DNA of 64,000 nucleotides, taken from contig NC_092860.1 of assembly GCF_032062135.1 (NCBI RefSeq), positions 128,842,419 to 128,906,418 on the forward strand. Direction: 5' to 3'. The notes beneath the pieces were generated by a model that searched no databases, was not told the origin of the DNA, and worked only from the letters and a program-made list of their open reading frames with translations. This document shows, piece by piece, positions 22,817 to 35,459 of this stretch (its first letter is position 1; every line of letters starts with the position of its first letter). Position numbers and translations under genes: made by a program. This DNA is from Pyxicephalus adspersus. Lineage: Eukaryota; Chordata; Amphibia; Anura; Pyxicephalidae.

Positions 22817-23270
22817 CATTTCCACCTTACCATGCATTACTGTGGAAATGTATTCAGAGTAAAAAAGTATTAATTTTTTGTATCTCTAGTCCTGAATGCA
22901 TAGTCAGTTGTCTTTGGTAAGTTAGCAGATATCAATAAGATTTGTCCTAGGCCATTTTAACAAGATCCTGACATGTAACTTCAATTAAATGTAACAGTTG
23001 AATCTCTCTGAGCATTGTAACATGTCAAAATAATGTATGGAAATTGCCCAGATTGTACAACACTATAGGAACATATACCCTTAGGCTGCATATTGCAATC
23101 ATTATGCTGAATTGTTGGATAAAGTGGACAATAGATTTTTACCATTCATTGATTAGGCCATAAAGACACCCCCATTTAATCTATATTTGGTCTAGCTTAA
23201 AAATAACAAAATTATGTAAATTCCGGTGTCTGTGCAGTTCTTGTCTGTGTTCACATATGTCTGACATGTT
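22817..23270. other. AT-rich sequence, no gene recognised
   Basis: I see no RNA gene, coding signature or repeat in this interval. Confidence 0.45.
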
Positions 23271-23576
23271 AGTTATGTACACACGTGCAATAATTGTCCT
23301 TGGAAAGGATCTTTCACGATCCTTTCCAATGACAAACAACTGTACGATCTATGGATGAGTGCATGAACGAGAAGAGAAGGGGAAAACAACAAAGCAGCAC
23401 CACGCTGCGTTCTCTCCTTCACTTCCTTTTTGATTGTTCATCGTCCATCATCTGTGGATCCACCAGGATGGTCATTTGGACGATGGACGACGAGCCCTGT
23501 ACACACGCAAGATTCTCGCTCGATATCAGCCCTGAGCTCATATCGGACGATACCCATTGCACATGTGTGCCTAGCC
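23271..23576. mobile_element. Harbinger-like MITE, copy 2
   Basis: The left end AGTTATGTACACACGTGCAA matches the reverse complement of the right end (GGCTAGGCACACATGTGCAA) at most positions. TTA follows the right end at 23577; the left side reads GTT, probably a mutated duplication. A perfect internal hairpin, GGAAAGGATC/GATCCTTTCC around a 6-base loop, occupies 23302-23327. Blocks GACGATGGACGACG and CGATATCAGCCCTGAG are shared with copies 1 and 3. ORFs of 78-82 codons across it are spurious. Confidence 0.68.
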
Positions 23577-25730
23577 TTATTTTACAGAAGACTTTCTAAA
23601 CTTTTTTTTTTACCTCTAAGGAATCCTTTGAATAATGTTTTATTCATTTTTTTGAACCCATGCTAAAGAGATTTTTCCAACAGCCTATGGCACATTAGTA
23701 TGTTCAATTAACCTGGCATACATAGCATATGCAACAAATAGCCCCTCCAAAAAAAATTTCTGTTTTAATCATGAAATAACTGAATAAAGAAAGGTAGATG
23801 GTGTAGTGTCAATTACCATTACAGTAGCCAGTATAGAACTGTGGAACTGTAGTTATTAGAAAATTGCCCCTTTGCACTGGTGGTCATTGTAGATTGGAGA
23901 TCAATCCACCATTGCTTGCAGCTCAAAGAACCCCTAGCAACCTCAGGAGAAACCCTAGGCTTCTTCTGAAACACTAATCTGTAGCATCTTTGCAACTTTA
24001 CAATGTTTCAGTTTCATCAATGCAAGAGAGGGAACAGATGAAATTCTTCATCTTGCCTGCAGCAATATCCTTGGCAAAGCAATCAGATGTAAAGCCAAGG
24101 ACTGCTTTTTGTTACAGGTTTTGTAAAAATTATACTTTATATTGTGTAAAATTGAACAGTCCACTTTAAATGCCCCAATGTACTAGAAACCAGAGCTCTT
24201 CTAGCTGGTAAAACCTTCACTTGACTTATCTGCGTGCTTTAACACCTTATTTTAGGTGTAGGTCCCTAGAGTGCGTAATAGCTCGGTATTTAATAAATAG
24301 TTGGCTGTAATTTTCAAGTTAATAGCCTACAGTCTGGATAGCTTTTAAAGTAAACCCATAACATTTTTTCACTGTAGTAAACGAGACAAGTCCATCTACA
24401 TTAAACAGAAAAGAAATTGTATTTTTTATGCTAAAGATGTAAATCTTTAAAAACAATGAAAACCGCATTTGTTTTCAATGAAGTGCTGCTTGCTTTCTAT
24501 GAGCCCGTAAATGTTCCACTATATAAAGTTAAAGTTAAAAACGTGCCATTTTTATTTACAGTATATTTAAACTGAATAACAACAACAATAAAATTTATAA
24601 TACCCGAGAACTTCTCGGTTGTAAAAGTGTCTGTAAAAGTATATGAGTCCCTCAAGACATAACTGTAGTGAACCACATCTGTATGGCACTCGGGAGGACT
24701 GTGCTTCCTAATTGTATCCTGGTTTGCTTCTAATAAACCATTTGTGCTTCAAAATATGCAGGAGATTGATTGACAGATAAAACAAAGCATCAACCTGTGT
24801 ATTTTTTCTTCTCAGTACCTCTACGCTTTGCAACAGAAAAATAACATACAGATTACATTCATTGGAAGCCCTCGCAAGGCTATTTAGCAATATCTTGAGA
24901 ACTTTAAAATGTATATTAGCATAATCAATTTCATTGTATGAGCTAGTACACTCACACAGACCACAGCGCATGTGGTTTATTTGCATCTTTTATTAGATCC
25001 TCAGGTCGTTAAAGTGTAGCAGACAGGCATAAATAAAAGTCAACCTTATAACAGTTTATGTTTGAAAGGAAATACACATTAAAAACATAAATGTGGTGTC
25101 AAAAGTTGAAGGTTCAAGTCAAATCATTTCATCGGTTATATTTGACTAGTTTTATAATAGGACTAATAAAGGCCTTGTCTCCAGTAGCATTAAAAAGCTC
25201 TGCAACCAAGTGCTTTCCACTGCATGTTCACATGCATTTTTTGTGCATGGCAAGGTTTTTAGTGCATATTACTTGAAACTCAACAAAACAAAATCTGCAA
25301 GCAAAACATCGAATGGTAGAATTCTTATATCGGCCAGGGCATCTTCTTAGTGTGAAAGCTTGCTTGCATGGTAATTATGTAAGTACATGTGATACCTTTA
25401 ATATTATTAAAATATAGTAGACTATTTGTGCAATCTGTTGTGTTTATTTTAGAGTGTGAAAAAAAAAACTCTAACTGGTTGATATAGCATATAAAGAATG
25501 ATTTATTTCTAGGACTAAAGTTCCTTCTTTTCAATTTCCAACTACCATAAAAATTTCACTGTACCAAGGAAATAAGGACCAGATCTCTTGTAGTCATGCT
25601 CTTGCCTGTCCTTTACTATATTCCTGGTTGTTATTAAGGTCACATATTATATTTTGAAACTGGGAGCTAAGGGAGCAAGAAGGGGCAGCCAGTAATAGAT
25701 ATTCTTCTAATGACTTATTATTATCATGTA
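23577..25730. other. AT-rich sequence, no gene recognised
   Basis: Apart from a degenerate hAT relic at about 23.9 kb nothing was recognised. Bases 24340-25020 are non-repetitive and could hold conserved non-coding DNA, but no motif is decisive. Confidence 0.35.
23880..23976 (-). mobile_element. Degenerate hAT MITE fragment
   Basis: The reverse complement reads AGTGTTTCAGAAGAAGCCTA, then GGGTTTCTCCTGAGGTTGCT and AGGGGTTCTTTGAGC. This matches the left third of the family with ends CAGTGTTTCTCAACC found at 59969 and 62733. The distal part is lost or beyond recognition. Confidence 0.5.
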
Positions 25731-25734
25731 TATA

Positions 25735-25935
25735 ATGTATATATTATGCAATGGTTTAGTCCATAGTCATGTGGGCCCTCGAGGAGCTTACAATTTAACG
25801 ACCCTACTATAGTCTAATATCTGGAGGGTTTATGACATGCAAACATGGTTAGAACAAACAACCTCTGTGCTCATTGTGTATTAGCAGAATCTCAAACTCG
25901 GGACTATGGTGCCAGAATGCCTTAGCCTCTGATTT
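25735..25935 (-). mobile_element. Degenerate SINE relic
   Basis: On the plus strand TAGTCCATAGTCATGT and GGAGCTTACAATTTAACGAC match the tail side of the SINE copy at 49718. CAGAATCTCAAACTCGGGAC matches an eroded B-box region, followed by AATGCCTTAGCC. The element is on the minus strand, with heavy divergence and internal loss. Confidence 0.42.
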
Positions 25936-26016
25936 AGCAGACACTGGGATATTTGGAAATTCCAATGCATCTAAAGTGCACTGGTTAACACTAGATGTTT
26001 ATATACATAAAAAAAT

Positions 26017-26020
<4 letters not shown>

Positions 26021-26064
<44 letters not shown>
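26021..26064. repeat. (AT)22 microsatellite
   Basis: A pure 44-bp AT dinucleotide run. It explains the IYIYIY-type ORFs predicted on both strands around it, which should not be treated as genes. Confidence 0.95.
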
Positions 26065-26068
<4 letters not shown>

Positions 26069-26169
26069 AGTAAGATAAAGGGGAGCTGTAACTCACCAAA
26101 GCATTGAATGTGCATGATTTTCTCCAGTGATGAAGTCCTGAGAGTGCTTTATTTACTGTTGGAACTTTG

Positions 26170-26170
<1 letters not shown>

Positions 26171-26194
<24 letters not shown>
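26171..26194. repeat. (TA)12 microsatellite
   Basis: A pure 24-bp TA run about 100 bp from the larger AT run. Confidence 0.93.
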
Positions 26195-26200
<6 letters not shown>

Positions 26201-29200
26201 ACAATGCATGGTATATAAAAAGATGGGTATTTTACTGCCTGAGCAAATTTAGGTATACATAGCACATGCTGTCTAATCTTCCAAATTTCAAAAGAACTAT
26301 GTATGTTTTGGAGAACTCTGTTCCATTCCCTCTGTGTATAGAACATATTGTAGGATGCACAGTGGTGCATGTGGTTTTGGAACACTTATCACTACCGCTA
26401 TATCTACTCCACACTTGACTGTTTCCTGCTTCTTTCTGACTCTTTTATGTATGAGCCTCTGCCATGCTGGCAGTGTATATAACATCTGAGAGTCAACACT
26501 AGCTCTCAGTGAAGATAGCCTCCGGTTACACTGAAGTTTCTGAAACATAACTGCTTTTGAGTTCTGATCTTTACTTGGCAGGATAAATGCCAAAGGATTG
26601 CTCAAGTATAGGGCTATCCCATTGCACAGTGATGTTTGCTAAAATCATCGGAAGGTTACAAAAAGTAACAAAATGTTTAATTATCCATTTGTGTTTAAGG
26701 CAACAACTGGTAAATAAATACATTTTTATAAACTTTAAAGAATAATTCTACATTGCACAGATTGTATAAAACATGTGTTCATAAATCAGGTATATAATTT
26801 TTTTTATCTAGAACAAAATGCTATTTTATGCACAAGAAAAAGTACTTTTTATTGTAGGGCATTGCCTCAAACTTAAAGGAACTCGAAAGAGGGGGGTGAC
26901 TTTTTTTCTACTTTGTGTTGTTCTTATGTAAGAACATGTGCAAATGTTTGTTCAGGAAGTCTGGAGCAGTTAAAAAACTGCAGCTTCAACTATGCATTAC
27001 AAGTTCTGCATAAGCTGTGCTGTCACTCACTTCTAGAGGAATCAGCAACATAGATAAAAGTCACAATTGGTCACATTTTCAGGTGAGATGAGATTTCCTC
27101 TTCGTATACATGTTCAATGCATAGCTAGAAGCAACACTCTAATAATGCATTATTAAAGTGGCTGCACAGAATACAATAAAGACCCATGTTACTTAACCTT
27201 TTTACCACAGAGGATCACTTCTAGTAATTTTTAAATCTTGGGGAAGAAATGTTCCTACTTAAGGATCCCTCAGCCACAGCTCAAGGAACCTCTATCAAAC
27301 TCTGTAGGACCCCAAAGATAGCACCAACCAGAGGAGGCTCTTTCCCTTCCAAACTTACAACAATGTCAAACCAACTTTGCCAATAAAACCAAATCTTCAT
27401 TAAATTCCATTGGGTGATTGCTGGTGACATCCAATACCAATCAGATTGGATTTGTTGGCAAGACTAATAACTACTGAGCTCCAAAAACTGGCAGAAAGTA
27501 AATTAATTCAGTTTTCTTATAGAGATGGTGCTTGCTAGAACAATGTATGCAAATATGAGTTGGAATGGTTCAAAGAGTACCAATCACAACCACCAACCAG
27601 ACCTAACTCCACAGTAACAGTATTTTAAAATGTCTTCACTGGGTCCCCACCTTTAGCTATTTTTTCTAATATCATCTGTGACACTTTTGGTGTCACAGAG
27701 GATGTTGGTTCTACTTACAATTTAAGTGCAAGTCCGTTTGTGGATGGAATCATATGATTGAATCTAGTTTTTGGAGATAATTATTCATTATCACTTCATA
27801 ATGGAGTGAGTATTACCAATAATATCTGGAAAAGTACTGAATATCGTTGTGGAGAACATATATGGGACACCGCCATCTCTGTGTGTTGTGATTTTAATTC
27901 TGCCTTTTGCCTACCTTCATACCAAGGGAGTAAGCATACCGGTGAATGCAACATCCTTTGTGCTGATACACCTACTAACTGTACCAATTACATCCCTGAG
28001 GAAGCAGACACAGTCTGTGAAATGCGTCGAATGATCTCATCATATGTAATGTGTACAATGTGTCTAGCCCATGTATGCTAACAATGTTGATTAACTCTTT
28101 CTCAAACTTGGTATAAGGGAGGAGGCATGTATATTTTTTAACTGTTGTTTCTTAATGAAGGAAATAAAAGGTATATGATAATTTTTTATAAACCCAATGC
28201 CGTTAAAGTCCCATATTTTTCTTGTTCTTGTATTCTTCAATATTTTTTCTAATAGACAGATTTCAAAATTTGTAATCATGAAATAAAAAGATAATAAGCA
28301 AGAGAAGATGTCTTAGCAGGAAAATGCCATATTTTATAATCTGATCCTTCTTCAACTATCCTGCTACTGGTTACCACCTGCAGTAGTTTACTTTCTCCAG
28401 ATTTCTCTCTTCTTACCCTGTAGAGGTAACTTATCATTGCCAACAAAGAAGATATGACTCAGTCACAGCGCAGAGAACTATATAAATAATGAAAAACCAA
28501 ACTTCAGTAAGCAAACCACAGATCTGCAGCAGCAGTGTTAACCATTAACATGTCATAAGGCCAGATAGGTTAATTTTACTTTTCGAAAGTTGTACAAATT
28601 TGGTGCATCTCAATGATATTTTTTCCCACTAATGTTTTTTCTGAACGCGATACACATGTGATAGAAATAAATAGCAAAGTTCAGATTTGTACAAGCAAAA
28701 TCTTACTTATGAGATTTGGAGGAATAGACAAGCAGCTTTCCCCCTGTCAGTTCTGTTGTTTACCCATTCTGCTAAAAATAAATATTCGCTTCTCTGTCTC
28801 CAACCTCCACATAGGTCTCTCTCTCCTACTGTTCTTCCCCAGCCCTCTACAGAGACCGAGAGGAAATGCCAAACCAATTCAAATTTATTCAACTTTAACT
28901 ATGTTCACACACATTAATTATGTATTATACACAAAGAAGTATTTTACAATGTGAAACGCTCTGTATCTGTGTCAAGAAGCCAAGTATGTCTGACTGTGCC
29001 AGGCTGATCAACCTGGTGTGCCCAATTTGTGTCGGCAGCATCTACATCCAAAAAACACTCAGCAAAGATGCTAAAATAGATAGGAGGACCATCCAAAGAC
29101 ACGCGTGTGCTGATACACACAGGAACATTCATCGGCAGGGCTGCAACATTCATTGCTTTGTTCTGGTTAGACATTATGCAGCACAGGAAGTTTCTACTAT

Positions 29201-29574
29201 CCAGGTCAATACCCTTCATTACTTCTACCCTGTAACATATCTGCTGGACATTCTTTACTTTCCAGTTTATTTATAATTATAATTAGAAATGTATTGAACC
29301 TTTAACTCAAAGAAAACCACTAAATGCTCAGGTATAGTAGCAGCTGTTCCAAATGGTATAAGATTTGTATTTGTGTTTACCAGTCCAAAGATTTACATAG
29401 CTCTGCCAGGCAATCAAGTCTGTCTTTTCCTTGAGCAATACAACCTGGTCACTTCCCTGGCACTTCTAGGGTACTGGGCACCCAATTGATTTCCCCTCTC
29501 GGAATGCTGCTATACAGGAAAGTGGGCTCAGGAGGCCAATACCAATGTATATTCAGCTAGTTACACTTAAAAAA
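26195..29574. other. AT-rich sequence, no gene recognised
   Basis: One degenerate hAT relic lies at about 27.2 kb. A 107-codon ORF (27758-28081, plus) encodes eleven cysteines but has no signal peptide, domain or family resemblance that I can see. Overlapping ORFs of 91-118 codons near 28.9-29.3 kb on both strands also lack support. Confidence 0.35.
27185..27322 (-). mobile_element. Degenerate hAT MITE copy
   Basis: TTACTTAACCTTTTTACCAC resembles the CTCAACCTTTTTAACTGG end of the minus-strand copy at 62733. Later GCTCAAGGAACCTCTATCAA resembles the GAACCCATAGCAACCTC segment of that copy. Order and orientation agree, but both termini are mutated and no target duplication is evident. Confidence 0.4.
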
Positions 29575-29965
29575 AAACCTTCCAGAGCTTTCCTGGATTG
29601 GATCCCGTGCCGTCCTGGAACCACCTTTGCACAGGAAGTGCAGGGCATCGCCATCTTCTTCCGTCTTTTTTCTTTTTCTGGCTACGTCACTTAATCTCGC
29701 ACTGCTCAGGCTTGAGATTGAGTGATCTAGTGTGCTGTAAGTAGGAAAAGAGGGCACTGCGCATGTGTGAGATCGGTATTTTTTCCCCACGTAGGAAAAA
29801 GCCCCTTCTGCACATGCAAAAGGAGCAGCCTCCTGGGATGTGTGACGTCGATATCCCAGGGGACTCTACGCTCCCGTTTTGTCTTTACTGCTGTGGCAGT
29901 AAACACAGAATGGAAAGGGCTTCATCCTTTTTTTTTTTAAAGGGTTTTAAACTTAAAAACAAGGT
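29575..29965. repeat. Dispersed repeat family B, copy 2
   Basis: An A-run and T-runs bracket GC-richer sequence containing GCCATCTTCTTCCGTC, TACGTCACTTAATCTCGCAC, TGCGCATGTGTGAGATCGG, GTGTGACGTCGATATCCCAG and AATGGAAAGGGC. The blocks match the copy at 4030 in order. A near-perfect inverted repeat, CACTTAATCTC/GAGATTGAGTG, lies at about 29688-29726. The element looks like a non-autonomous DNA transposon, unclassified. Confidence 0.52.
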
Positions 29966-32900
29966 GTAAAGTATTTAATATATTTTGCTTGAAGTTAATG
30001 GAAGATGGTTTATCAGCTAGCAAACTTTTTTTTTTAAGTAATACTATAAATTTACTGCACTGGATGTTTTTTTTTCCTTGAGTTTATTAATAAAATATAC
30101 CTGCCATGAGCAAAACATGCAGACTACTCTTCCTGACCCTCCTATGATCTCCTCATGCATCGATACTTAGATTCACGTACTTAGAGAAGGTGTACAGACA
30201 AGAACTTCTGACTTTTCTCTGACTTTCCTGACCTCGAGTCAGTAAACATAATCGATCAGTGCAACAGCCAACCAACTAATATTGAAGAAGGGATTCAATA
30301 AGAAGCCTCTGTACTTCTTTCATGTCAGGTTTACTTTTTTTCCTTATTTTATGATTTTTCATTTTTACATAATCTCTCTGTATGAAAGTATGTAATTTAT
30401 CTATCCATAATGAAGAACTGCATTTATTATTCTAATGAATAAAGTTTTGTGAATTTATTCAATGTACTTTTTAATACAACTAGTTTAGGGACCTGAATTT
30501 GAATTAGTATCGCTCTTATAAAAGAAGGAGGGATAGTCTTAGGAGCCAATCAGATTTCTTTTATGCCCATGTGCTGACAAGGATCATGCTTACAGGTGAA
30601 GGACAGAAGTTTTATTGCATCCTTCTTCGCTGTCTATTACCAGGTTAAGGGTGACCAAGCAGTAGATAGAAGTCAGATCACTGATCTTTTGAGCAAAAGC
30701 ACACAGACTTGCATTTTGGTATTTCATCCATGTAGCTGCTTTCCTTTCATTTTATCATGTTATTAAACTACCTTGCTTGGGGCTCCATTCATATTACAGT
30801 AATGTATATGCTTCTGGCTTGGTGTGTTGCGGTGCTATTTGTAGTATTTACATTACTTCTATGGTCCAATGTGGTGCCATTTATTCTGCACACAGCAGAG
30901 CATTATTGCCATTTGTTGTGCATTCTATTAGAAAAAAAGAAGACATGGCACTTTTGTTGGTGCTCTACCATTAATTAGACATTTGCCTTAATGCAATGCA
31001 TGGCATAAAGCACAGTAATGCGTATGTGCAAGCACTACCCCAGCATTGTGAACTGCCTAAAGACATAAAAGATAAACAATTTGGCTTTTTTTGTTGGCCC
31101 CATTGGTAGCTTTGGAGCTAATCTGCCTACTTATGCCCCAAGCGACCACCTCCACACACAGCTGGTGGCTATGATCTGCATATGTGCGTGTGTACTAAGC
31201 CAATAGCAGAATAAAATGAAGCACGATTGCTGTATGTCAATATGACGATGAAGAAGTCATATTACGCTACAGCTGAATAGAGATACAATCAAATATTTGC
31301 TATTTTATTGCCACATAGCCTCATATAATTTTACGCTGAAGTAAAACAAAACTACATTTGTCTACGAAAATATCTCATTAAGAAAATGGCGGTGTAATAT
31401 TTGCAATTTTGCGCAAGACCAGCCTAAAACACTGGCATCGTTTTATGATTGCTTCTCATTTAGCAGACTTGGAAAGTGCAATCTATTTAGAATTCACTTT
31501 TTCTATTAGGCTATGCAGCTAAAGTGTATTATAGCCTTCGGTTAGTTCATAAAACAGGACCGAGCAGAAAACATGACTGCTTTTTTTTCCACTGATGCTT
31601 TTTTCTATTAATTCACCGTCACAAATCAAGAGGGAAAAATGATCAGTTGGTCTTGACGTGATTGCGGCAAGATTTTCAATATTCAGATCATAAAATGTTT
31701 ACATCTGTACAAAAATATTATATTGAAAATAAAATCAGATTCTGATTTTTATTGCAAAGTTTATGCATGCTATAGCTGTAGAGAGAAAAATATTGCCGTC
31801 TTTTTTCCCCATTTCTGGGAAGGCTCATGAGAGGAATAAATGCCGGTCTCTCCTTCAAGACTAAATTCTCATAGAAGAGGCAGAGACAAATTTAATATGA
31901 ATGAGTATGAGGATCACACTGGAAGCGTGGGACATCATATGCTTCAGTATAATAATACCAGGCAAGGCTGGTGTCGGGCACTACAGCTCCAGGGAGACTG
32001 AGCAATGTAGCAGAAATGCAAGTGTGAGTTGTCTATAGCAACAAATTACACTCCATGGTATTTTATTTTTGAAACATTTTAATAAAAGGGGAAACAAAAA
32101 AATCACGGCTCATTCTGTTTATTTTCTTTTCTCTTTTTACAGGTTAAAGTACTTGTGTGTTTGAGTTAGTTATGATGTGTTACTTGCTCTTTTGTGTATC
32201 TCTGTTGGCCCCTAGTAGATGCATCCTTGTGTAACAAATGCATGTTTTATGTCTTTTAACAGCAAGGGTTTGTTAAACACTTTACATGAGGACACATCAC
32301 CATCTATTGGTGTGACCCAATATAAACCAAGTCAATGGCATTTTTAGATTCCTGCTTAGGTATAAACAGAAATCTGGCTGCTTTTTATGTACAATGCTGA
32401 TGATTTCACTTGAATCTATTAACAGGACACAGAGGCTTGGATTCTTAAATAAGTCTTTTTAATGATCAAGCATTTTTTTTTTCCTAGAAGAATTTGTAGT
32501 AAATTTCCAAAGAGCACCTACTGTTAAGAGCAAGTACAAGCCAGTGAGCTGCTTTTTCCAGCAAATGGGCACAATGAGACATTTAATCCATGATTCCATG
32601 TAAGAACTGAACACCAATACCTCAGGAGTCAGGAGGGTTTTATAGGTAAAGTCTGTAAATATATAAATTATTTTTTGGTAAAGTAAGTTAAAGTAAAATG
32701 CAAGGGGGTGTGCATCCTTCCCTTCCCCATTTCCACCCACTAAGAGTGGACAATTTGATATGGTAGAGGTGGCCAAAGAAATTTGAGTGGGTGTTATATT
32801 TTAGTTCCACTGCAATGAACAGTGCAACATATGACTATAATTTTACTGTATTAGTGCTATATTAGTTTGTTGTGCAGGGGCACTGTCTCTCCACTTCCAG

Positions 32901-34832
32901 ACTGATAACTGGCCCAAAGGTAACTCATAATAGCAAAATAGGAAAAAGTACTGAAAATGCAAAGCATGCTGCAGATTATTTCACTGGATGTAACACCCAA
33001 AACATTGTTGAAGTAAAACTTAATTTTAGGATTTGGTTTTACTTGACTTCCTTTCTTCAAAGTTTTTAAATCAGTAATGTTAATAATAGTATCCCCAGTT
33101 ATTGAAAACATAGAGCAGTTAAGCATTATTTCTGACCCATCCTGAAGACTCCAAATATCTGAATGTTGGAAAAGTTCAGCTACTTTACTGAACTTTCTTA
33201 TTAACTCTACTCTGTAACCTCTTCTTACCTTGACGAGTGTATCGAAATTGCAAACGTTTTTCATCAAATTTTTCAATTTTGTCCAATGCTTTTCATTATC
33301 AAGCACTCACTTGAGATAGGTAGTATCATATTTAAATACGGAGTGATTTTATTGTAATCACAGCAGTATCTGGCTGTCAGCAAGAAGGTGGCATAATGGA
33401 TTGTAATCATTTTGCACAGAGTAAGGACAGGCCTAGCAGAAAGCATCTAATTCTAGGTGATGGCCCCTGCAGAGTCAGTAAAGGGCACATGCTAATAAGG
33501 GAACTGCAGAAAGGCAGCACCGATGACATGCACGCTGTAAAACAGCAAGCTCAGCAGACATGCTGCACCTAATAGAACTATTAGAGCCGCATGTCAGCCT
33601 GTGAGAAATACCAAGGGACAGAGGCATTTGAGCAGAGGAAGAAGCCAATCACATGCAGAGTGTATTATGGCTGATGAGCCTCAGCAGAGGAAAGCTTTTC
33701 CACACTGCTCACATGGGATCATGACGGTTGTCTCTCTTAACATTATTGTCTGTAATGAACAGTTCTAGTTTACAAAGACAAAAAATAAACAGCAAAGAAA
33801 AAAAAAAAACATTTCAATGCCAGGGCACTTACAAAATACTAGGGCAAATGTGGACAAACATATACAATATAGCTGAAGTTTCCAAAATACTTCTTGCCAA
33901 GAGAGTTTGGAAAGTATTTCAGCTCTGCTATAAAGGTCTACTATTTTATAACAACCCTGTAAGTCATTACTGAATTCCGAAATTGCCTGGTGGATATGCC
34001 AAGGATAAGTGGATGTGTTCGTTAAGAGCAGACACAAAAAACGTTGCTTGCTGTTGTGATCAATTTATGCACAAATGGGCACAAAGAGAAAAATATGCTT
34101 CTCTTCAAAATGCCTATTCTCCCAAAGCATTAGAAGTATTCTTTAACGCTTTTATTACTAAATATAACATTGTACATGCTGAAATAGGCATCATTTTTTG
34201 GGGATAATCCAGGCAGAATTCATTTTTTTGCTAATCGCATGCAGTGAACAAAAATCTTTTTGGATGATATGGGCAGATTTGCTATGTCAGTCTTCTCCGT
34301 ATCAATTTTACAAATGGTATTGCAAATTTTACTTCTATTTTACTACTTTTGTACTGCACAAAATGAGGCAAGTTATTGCAAAAGGGTCCTGAAATAAGTA
34401 TTCTGTCTGCTTCAATCATGTGATCATTTCTGAAACATGACAACCTTTTTACCTTCCATATCTAAATAAATGTGAGTTTGGAAAAGAAGCTCCAAATTAT
34501 GATGTTAAAATTCTGATAGAAAGCATATTCTAATGTAAAAATTAAATGAAAGACTGCACACAAAGCCAAAGGGTTTTGGAGCTAAAGCCTGCCCTCTGTT
34601 CTGTACCTAGGGATAAAAAAAACTGTGTGGACTTAACAGCAAAAACATTGTTTGATATATTAACTATGTTTTGGTCTGGCACAATGTTCTGCTAGAACCA
34701 GCTGTTGGTGAACATTGTTCCAACTAATTTATCTGATTTTTCCATTAAAATAATTGTGTATCTGGACTTTAATTTTATAGTTTGACACTTCAATTTCACA
34801 TTTTCTTCTTCTTCATCACACAGTGACCGTAG

Positions 34833-34836
<4 letters not shown>
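29966..34836. other. Long unique stretch with candidate non-coding elements
   Basis: No repeat family recognised elsewhere in the window occurs here. Two segments look like possible conserved regulatory DNA. Bases 31210-31720 are TAAT-rich, with AAAATGGCGGTGTAATATT and GCGCAAGACC blocks. Bases 33395-33720 are G/C-balanced, with GCATCTAATTCTAGGTGATG and CCAATCACATGCAGAG. A 149-codon ORF lies between them. Nothing here is proven functional. Confidence 0.35.
32857..33306 (-). other. 149-codon ORF, probably non-coding
   Basis: This is the longest complete ATG-to-stop frame in the window. The product starts MLDNEKHWTKLKNLMKNVCN, is Lys- and Ile-rich and has a hydrophobic stretch near its C terminus. 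I recognise no domain. On the minus strand the frame contains a good splice-donor-like CAAG/GTAAGA at about 33229, which would end an exon after residue 26. In AT-rich sequence of this length an ORF of this size can occur by chance. A diverged transposon or a terminal exon is the alternative. Confidence 0.2.

Positions 34837-34896
<60 letters not shown>
34837..34896. repeat. (GACA)15 microsatellite
   Basis: A pure 60-bp tetranucleotide run. It produces the repetitive CLSV ORFs predicted on the minus strand, which are not genes. Confidence 0.95.
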
Positions 34897-35459
34897 GCTT
34901 TGCACAAGGAGTGGCTCTTTTTTTACATAGTAGTGGACCTTTCGGATTGGATCAGAGAGGCAATGTGGCTGTGATACGGTACACCTTCCCCATGCCAGTG
35001 AATTGCTGCCTCTGGGGAGACAATACATGTAGGTACTACCTGCAGCAGCCCATAGAGAATCAATACGAGGAAGCATTGAGTGGTAGAGTACTGCTCACTG
35101 CTGCCTGTCGTTGAATCTGCAGATGCTAGTACTTTTAAAACCAGTGTTGCAATGCAGGTGACCGAAAACCATGTGGGATTGCTTGATCCTTCGGGAGGTC
35201 CGAACCTAGCCTTAGTGTGTTGAATGTCTGTTATAGATATAACCACACATATAAAAGTATACATAAAAAATAGAGTATTTACCCACAATGACACTTGCAG
35301 GGCATTGGGGACATAACAGAAGGGGTTAGAGCAATGTGTCAGGTCTACCAAGATTAGCATAAGAGAAATTCTCAAGGATTCCTCTCCAACACATCTCATA
35401 TGGTTTATGCATTAATTCATGCGCTCTCTCAAAGGGGCAATCAGGAACCACATACTCTA
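34897..35459. other. Unique sequence, no gene recognised
   Basis: A 158-codon minus-strand frame (34923-35399) crosses this stretch. Its product has mixed hydrophobic and Cys-containing segments but no recognisable family, and no splice or promoter context supports it. Confidence 0.35.

Noticed and set aside
25971..26204. ORFs rich in alternating Ile and Tyr
   Set aside because: They are translations of AT dinucleotide runs.
26297..26605. 102-codon minus-strand ORF
   Set aside because: No family resemblance and several alternative frames overlap it.
27758..28081. 107-codon ORF with eleven cysteines, possible secreted peptide
   Set aside because: No signal peptide, no regular cysteine spacing and no exon context. 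Overlapping frames are also open, as expected by chance.
34692..35076. ORFs with CLSV repeats
   Set aside because: They are translations of the GACA microsatellite.
34923..35399. 158-codon minus-strand ORF
   Set aside because: No recognisable domain. Part of it lies beside the microsatellite, and there is no supporting splice or promoter context.
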